Assembly (NCBI RefSeq): GCF_026151205.1
Contig: NC_087081.1
Span: forward strand, 620,001-684,000
Length of the DNA stretch: 64,000 bases
DNA from: Bolinopsis microptera
Taxonomy: Eukaryota; Ctenophora; Tentaculata; Lobata; Bolinopsidae
Direction: 5' to 3'
The notes below the pieces were generated by a model. It saw only the letters and a program-made list of their open reading frames with translations. It was not told the origin of the DNA and searched no databases. Position numbers and translations under genes: made by a program. Of the stretch, positions 46,816-55,800 are shown piece after piece; positions within the stretch are counted from its first letter, which is position 1; every line of letters starts with the position of its first letter.

Positions 46816-49800
46816 CGCAGTATTGACAGTGATCTTGACAAACTGTCTTCTTCTCTTATCTCCAGCAAGGAGAGGTAGGTGCTTGAGAACATGAATATTT
46901 GAGAAAATAATAATATTTGATAATTATGCGATAAAATGGTTTAATGAAATTACTTTGTCCAGTCTCCCAAGAGGGTTTACAATGATAAACAACCGACTAT
47001 TTTAAGTTCAAACAGTCACGTGGTATTTGTATTAATCCGTAAATTCATCATGTTTTGATACTTGATACTCTATTTACCGCAAACCCCGATTTACCATAAT
47101 ATATCTTATAATTGGTTTGCAATAGAGGCAAAGACTTTACCTACCAACAAAATAACCTGACTAAGTTAAAATTAAGTGGAAAAACATACCGGACAGACAG
47201 ACAAACATACAAATACAGACATACAGTATCACTGAGCAGCAGTAACAGATACCACCACCGACAATACAGTATCACTGAGCAGCAGTAACAGATACCACAC
47301 CGACAATACAGTATCACTGAGCAGCAGTAACAGATACCACACCGACAATACAGTATCACTGAAGCAGCAGTAACAGATACCACACCGACAATACAGTATC
47401 ACTGAGCAGCAGTAACAGATACCACACCGACAATACAGTATCACTGAGCAGCAGTAACAGATACCACACCGACAATACAGTATCACTGAGCAGCAGTAAC
47501 AGATACCCACACCGACAATACAGTATCACTGAGCAGCAGTAACAGATACCACACCGACATACAGTATCACTGAGCAGCAGTAACAGATACCACACCGACA
47601 TACAGTATCACTGAGCAGCAGTAACAGATACCACACCGACATACAGTATCACTGAGCAGCAGTAACAGATACCACACCGACATACAGTATCACTGAGCAG
47701 CAGTAACAGATACCACACCGACAATACAGTATCACTGAGCAGCAGTAACAGATACCACACCGACATACAGTATCACTGAGCAGCAGTAACAGATACCACA
47801 CCGACATACAGTATCACTGAGCAGCAGTAACAGATACCACACCGACAATACAGTATCACTGAGCAGCAGTAACAGATACCACACCGACAATACAGTATCA
47901 CTGAGCAGCAGTAACAGATACCACACCGACAATACAGTATCACTGAGCAGCAGTAACAGATACCACACCGACATACAGTATCACTGAGCAGCAGTAACAG
48001 ATACCACACCGACATACAGTATCACTGAGCAGCAGTAACAGATACCACACCGACAATACAGTATCACTGAGCAGCAGTAACAGATACAGACATACAGTAT
48101 CACTGAGCAGCAGTAACAGATACCAACACCGACAATACAGTATCACTGAGCAGCAGTATCAGATACCACACCGACAATACAGTATCACTGAGCAGCAAGT
48201 AAACAGATACCACACCGACAATAACAGTATCACTGAGCAGCAAGTAACAATACCACACCGACAATACAGTATCACTGAGCAGCAGTAACAGATACCACAC
48301 CGACTATACAGTATCACTGAGCAGCAGTAACAGATACCACACCGACAATACAGTAATCACTGAGCAGCAGTAACAGATACCACACCGACAATACAGTAGC
48401 ACTGAGCAGCAGTAACAGATACCACACCGACAATACAGTATCACTGAGCACAGTAACAGATACCACAACCGACAATACAGTATCACTGAGCAGAGAACAG
48501 AGTCAACCAGATACAGTACCACACACCGACATACAGTATCACTGAGCAGCAGTAACAATACCACACCGACAATACAGTATCACTGAGCAGCAGTAACAGA
48601 TACCACACCGACAATACAGTATCACTGAGCAGCAGTAACAGATACCACACCGACAATACAGTATCACTGAGCAGCAGTAACAGATACCACACCGACAATA
48701 CAGTATCACTGAGCAGCAGTAACAGATACCACACCGACATACAGTATCACTGAGCAGCAGTAACAGATACCACACCGACATACAGTATCACTGAGCAGCA
48801 GTAACAGATACCACACCGACAATACAGTATCACTGAGCAGCAGTAACAGATACCACACCCGACATACAGTATCACTGAGCAGCAGTAACAGATACCACAC
48901 CGACAATACAGTATCACTGAGCAGCAGTAACAGATACCACACCGACATACAGTATCACTGAGCAGCAGTAACAGATACCACACCGACAATACAGTATCAC
49001 TGAGCAGCAGTAACAGATACCACACCGACAATACAGTATCACTGAGCAGCAGTAACAGATACCACACCGACAATACAGTATCACTGAGCAGCAGTAACAG
49101 ATACCACACCGACAATACAGTATCACTGAGCAGCAGTAACAGATACCACACCGACAATACAGTATCACTGAGCAGCAGTAACAGATACCACACCGACAAT
49201 ACAGTATCACTGAGCAGCAGTAACAGATACCACACCGACAATACAGTATCACTGAGCAGCAGTAACAGATACCACACCGACAATACAGTATCACTGAGCA
49301 GCAGTAACAGATACCACACCGACAATACAGTATCACTGAGCAGCAGTAACAGATACCACACCGACAATACAGTATCACTGAGCAGCAGTAACAGATACCA
49401 CACCGACAATACAGTATCACTGAGCAGCAGTAACAGATACCACACCGACAATACAGTATCACTGAGCAGCAGTAACAGATACCACACCGACAATACAGTA
49501 TCACTGAGCAGCAGTAACAGATACCACACCGACAATACAGTATCACTGAGCAGCAGTAACAGATACCACACCGACAATACAGTATCACTGAGCAGCAGTA
49601 ACAGATACCACACCGACAATACAGTATCACTGAGCAGCAGTAACAGATACCACACCGACAATACAGTATCACTGAGCAGCAGTAACAGATACCACACCGA
49701 CAATACAGTATCACTGAGCAGCAGTAACAGATACCACACCGACAATACAGTATCACTGAGCAGCAGTAACAGATACCACACCGACAATACAGTATCACTG

Positions 49801-52800
49801 AGCAGCAGTAACAGATACCACACCGACAATACAGTATCACTGAGCAGCAGTAACAGATACCACACCGACATACAGTATCACTGAGCAGCAGTAACAGATA
49901 CCACACCGACAATACAGTATCACTGAGCAGCAGTAACAGATACCACACCGACAATACAGTATCACTGAGCAGCAGTAACAGATACCACACCGACAATACA
50001 GTATCACTGAGCAGCAGTAACAGATACCACACCGACAATACAGTATCACTGAGCAGCAGTAACAGATACCACACCGACAATACAGTATCACTGAGCAGCA
50101 GTAACAGATACCACACCGACAATACAGTATCACTGAGCAGCAGTAACAGATACCACACCGACAATACAGTATCACTGAGCAGCAGTAACAGATACCACAC
50201 CGACAATACAGTATCACTGAGCAGCAGTAACAGATACCACACCGACAATACAGTATCACTGAGCAGCAGTAACAGATACCACACCGACAATACAGTATCA
50301 CTGAGCAGCAGTAACAGATACCACACCCACAATACAGTATCACTGAGCAGCAGTAACAGATACCACACCGACAATACAGTATCACTGAGCAGCAGTAACA
50401 GATACCACACCGACAATACAGTATCACTGAGCAGCAGTAACAGATACCACACCTACAATACAGTATCACTGAGCAGCAGTAACAGATACCACACCGACAA
50501 TACAGTATCACTGAGCAGCAGTAACAGATACCACACCGACAATACAGTATCACTGAGCAGCAGTAACAGATACCGCACCGACAATTTTACCAGACTTTTT
50601 AATTGGTAGTGTGAACAGATTAAATATATTTAATATATTTCATATTAATTGTTATAGGTAGATCTTTTAGCTCTGTGAATTAAATTAACCTTGAACCAAA
50701 ATGTTAAACTTTAATAGAGGCATTCTATTTAGAACCTTAAACTCACGAAATCGCACCAGTCAAAGATTTGCAAAGAGGTAGAATTGAATCTCATGAACTT
50801 GAATGGGGATTAAACTGCACCACATGTAAATTACAAAAGTTGTCATTAAATCTGGGCTATGAATACTTTCTAACTCATTGTGTTTTTACTAACATTATGT
50901 TTCGTCAGGTGGTCTTCACAGACAGATGTAAATGATGACGTCAGCGATTTTACTGTTGAAGTTAATGGTGAAGTTAATGGTGAAGTTAATGGTGAAGTTA
51001 ATGGTGATGTTAATGATTTTAACGACGTCACAGTTGATGGTGATGGTGACGTCACAGTTGATATTAATGGTGACTTCACTGTTGATGTTAATGGTGAGTA
51101 CGTAAGTTTACAAGCTCCTGAAATGGAAGATAACAAGGAAACAAGTCAGTCTTCTCTACAAGTTCACAACAGTCCTATCAGATCTGCTCATAGTTCTAAC
51201 AGGTTTTTAGGTTTTAATACTTTCAACACTACTATATAACAAATAATTTGAGGAGATTCTCTCAAGATGATTTTTAAATCGAAGATTTCAAGAGCCTAAA
51301 CTGTGTATGATTCGCCTCTCCAAACAAATCTAAGGTTTTTAGGTGGTGTTTTTTGTGATAATTTGCAAAGCCCCTTGTAACAGCCACGTAGCCAGTTGTT
51401 CAGTAAAAAAGGGACAAGTCTGAAGCCCCTAGTAGTACCATGCTCATTCAGTTATACCAGTTACATTTTCTAGTTAATTAAATAATGTTTGAAAATTGGT
51501 GCTATATTTGATGATCTTAACGGAAATAAATTAAATTAAGTAAAAACTCTGACATCACATCATCACACAAAGCATAACATCCGCAGCAGCTGTTCCAGGT
51601 CCTAAACTAACATAATAATAATAATAAGTTTTATAAATTATAAATTTATACATCGCTTTATAGCCATAAAGAACTCAAAACCCAAAGATTCAGTTCAAAC
51701 CATCTAAAGTAGACTCAAGAGTAACATGTACATAAGAACTTATTTTTATGAAGTATGGATTTTACAATCTTTTATTTCAGTTTTTTTTTTACAATCTTTT
51801 ATTTCAGTTACAATCTTTTATTCTAGCAGTTACAATCTTTTATTCTAGCTTTTGCAACATTTTAATTGCTCTCTTATCGGTAGTGTTATCTCAACTTGCT
51901 GTTACACCGACACGTCGTGCTGTACGCCTTGGCTTTTGTAAAATGGATTTTTCCGTCGAACATCTGAACAGATTTGAAAAGGAGCTATCGTCAGCGATGA
52001 ATGAAATTTTGAAGATGTCAAAAGCACAAAGCGTTACAGAACTGAATCATGCGAGATTAATGGCTGTAAATAAAGATCCCTTGGCTACTGCAGTTGAAAA
52101 TCTTTCTAAGCTAATGACTAGTAATCTTGAACTTTGTAAATGTGCAGCCAGTACGATAGACAAACTTAAATCAGATCAGCTGAACTATCAGAAAGACCAG
52201 ATTAAACAGCAACAGGAGCAACTCGACTCTTTTAAAACAACTGTTCATACCGAGATGAAGACAGCGTGGAGCGATATCGTGAAGAAGAACTGCGAGACAA
52301 CTACAAGTACTCCGTCGATCAACAGTATAAAAACAGCTGTGAAAACCGTAGTTGAAGACGACATCCGTAGTAAGAATTTCATTATCTACGGTGTACCGGA
52401 GAATTATTCCCCTGATCCACACTTAGTGGCAGAAGAAGTGATCGAATTGATTTGGGAATCCTCAGGGTGTGATCCTAAAGTTGTGGCAGCAAATTCTATC
52501 GGGACTAAAACAACTTCAGGCAGTGGTAAACCGAGACCAATAAAAGTGACATTGGCTTGCACGGAATCAGTAAAAATGGTTCTTGCTCGAGCAAGAAATC
52601 TGAAGAAATCTAAATGTACAGCGTACCACACATGGTACATCACACCTGACAGAAGCAAGGAGGAGAGAGCAGCTCATCAGAAACTTGTTGTCAAAGTAAA
52701 GGAAATGATCACTGATGAGCCAACAAAGTATCATTATATTAGAGACGGCAAGATTTTCAGTGTAGATAAGGTTAAGGTGTAACATTCGGTGTTTTTGATA

Positions 52801-55800
52801 TCTACATAATTACTTTGATTTAAATGTGTGTATGGCTCTTATTTATGGCTGTTGCGTGTATTTGTTGATTACGGCTAATAACGAGGAACTTTTAATTGTG
52901 AGTTAAAAAACTGCAACCGTGATTGTAACTCAGGTATGTGATGACTTGTGGAGCACACATCGCTGAATAGCAATCGCGAAGCAGGTCTCACCAAGGCTAG
53001 GTATATTTAGGGTTTTTTATTTTTCTGAGGACACTTTGCCAGTAGTTTAACTTTTTGTGTTGTGTGCTACGGTACAGTGTTTCAATTTTTGGATATAGTG
53101 GTATGTTCTATCTTCCTATTTATTTATCTAATTCTAATGTAATACTTCAATATTATAGTAAACATTAACCAGTGTACCAAAAGCTGGTCCCCAAACAAAC
53201 AAACGATTTTATGAGAAAGGTAATACATGATACTTATACAAAAACATATTTCAGTTTACAATCAGACAACCGGAAGCTGAGTGAGAACAAACTGAACGGA
53301 AGCTCAGTGTCACTCCCTCTGAACAGGACTCTCAGCAACCTCAGCCTCCAAGCTAAACATCTGAACAAGAGCAATTCCTCTGTCGGTATGTGAAATATGT
53401 TACCTGGTCACATACACTTTGTTGTATCATCTTTAGATGGAGTGTAATCGATTGATTTATCAATGATGTGATTTGTGTCAGATTGAATCCACCGTCATAC
53501 ACAAATGTCACTCAATGAAAACCGAAGCTAACTTATTTGATGAAAGTTCTTGACTTGGTAAGCAGTCTAGGCGCAGTGGTGTGATGTTTATCTGAACTTC
53601 TAAAATGTAACATGCGGCACTTAGTTCCAACAAAATGTGCTCGAAATACTTGGTATTTTTGGAACGCGCGGTCACCTTGAAATCAGCTAAAGCGCGTTCA
53701 CGCGTGTTCTAGCTGTTGATTTGAGAATATAACATCAAGATTTTAAATCTACATGTGAATGTCTGTGATTGAATTATCTCTGCTAGCTATTTCCCATCGG
53801 ACCAGTCTGCACTGTTATTGAGTGTGCCCTGGTATTGTACTTGTGATGTGACACACAATAGTCTCATGATCTCTTCCTCCAATTCTCTATTATTAGTTGT
53901 GATCTATGGGTCAAAGCGGGTTATAGATCCAAGACTTTCTTTGTTCATATCATCTGTCAGATTATAATTTGAGTGATAATAACCCCTTTTACCTCACTCA
54001 GAGCTAAATTTACGGATTTAATATCCGATCTAGAGATTAAATCATGAGATTCATGACAGTTGAAGCCAATCGAATCTATCTAATTTTCACCGACACCGTG
54101 GCGGCCAAATCACTATGATTATTATACAATAACCTGTATGCTTACAATATATCCCAACAAAATACATAAATATTATACTCACATACTCGTGATACAAGTT
54201 AAACATATTTTATCGTGCATTTATATTTCCCAGCATTCAGACAAGCGCTGTATTGTAAGTATAATAGGATTTAAAACGCTTTCATTTGCACATCATTTAG
54301 AAACTGTACTTTTCCCTAGATTCCAGTTGTTCGATGCCAGATGGGTGGGAGAAGGTGGAAAGTAAAACAGGAGTATACTACTGGCATGTACCATCCGGCA
54401 CCACACAGTACCAACACCCTAACTTATCTAGCAACCAGGATGTATGTTCGTAGTTCTTATCTAGTTACCAGGATGTATGTTCGTAGTTCTTATCTAGTTA
54501 CCATGATTAATCTAGATGCCAGATAATCAACCTCAAACCTGCCTCGAATCGACTACAGTAAGGTTGGAGCTGATAGCTAATCCAAGTATAACTCTTCTAA
54601 CAGCTGTCGGAGAAAGTTTGTCAGTTGCAGATCTCCACACCTGAAACAGAAGAGCAGAGTTCCGAGATAGTGTCACGTGATCAGGACCATACTTCACACC
54701 TCCCACCCGAACAGTTAGTTTATCAGCACCTTAATTAATTATTTAGCTAATTAACTAGTTAGTTAGTTAGTTATTTGTTTACATTTTGTAATAAATTGAC
54801 TGAACTATCGGTTAACCATGTATTTGGTCCCACCAAACCTTGAAATCATAATCGTGCTTAGATCAACTTTTAAATTTTAGATTTACAATTATTCAAGATG
54901 TTTGTAAATTTGATAATAGATAACACGACATAAATAGCTCGTCCATACATAAAGTATTCTCGTTTTTCACCCACATTATTTCAGCCACAAGGTGATTAAC
55001 CTGGGATACATGGAGATGGACGCTTCAACGTTAAAAGCAGCTAACAGCTCAGTTTCCATAAACGAGTGTATCAGAAAGCTCAGCTCAATCATGAACGACC
55101 CCTCACAAACCGTAAGTAAGGGGGGGACCCCTCACAAACCGTAAGTAAGGGGGGGGGGGCCCTCACAAACCGTAAGTAAGGGGGGGACCCCTCACAAACC
55201 GTAAGTAAGGGGGGGGGCCCCTCACAAACCGTAAGTAAGGGGGGGACCCCTCACAAACCGTAAGTAGGGGGGGGGGCCCCTCACAAACCGTAAGTAAGGG
55301 GGGGGACCCCTCACAAACCGTAAGTAAGGGGGGGACCCCTCACAAACCGTAAGTAAGGGGGGGGGGCCCTCACAAACCGTAAGTAAGGGGGGGACCCCTC
55401 ACAAACCGTAAGTAAGGGGGGGGGGCCCTCACAAACCGTAAGTAAGGGGGGGACCCCTCACAAACCGTAAGTAGGGGGGGGGCCCTCACAAACCGTAAGT
55501 AAGGGGGGGACCCCTCACAAACCGTAAGTAAGGGGGGGGGGGGCCCTCACAAACCGTAAGTAAGGGGGGGACCCCTCACAAACCGTAAGTAAGGGGGGGG
55601 GGCCCTCACAAACCGTAAGTAAGGGGGGGGGCCCCTCACAAACCGTAAGTAAGGGGGGGACCCCTCACAAACCGTAAGTAGGGGGGGGGGGCCCTCACAA
55701 ACCGTAAGTAAGGGGGGGACCCCTCACAAACCGTAAGTAAGGGGGGGGGCCCTCACAAACCGTAAGTAAGGGGGGGACCCCTCACAAACCGTAAGTAAGG

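Noticed and set aside
45909-46894. Arginine/glycine/glutamate frames and the opposite-strand serine/proline frame
   Set aside because: Translation of a purine-only tract. Three frames on both strands are open with no evidence of coding.
47141-50553. Minus-strand hydrophobic, cysteine-rich frames up to 512 codons
   Set aside because: Product of the 42-bp array; frames shift wherever a 41-bp unit occurs.
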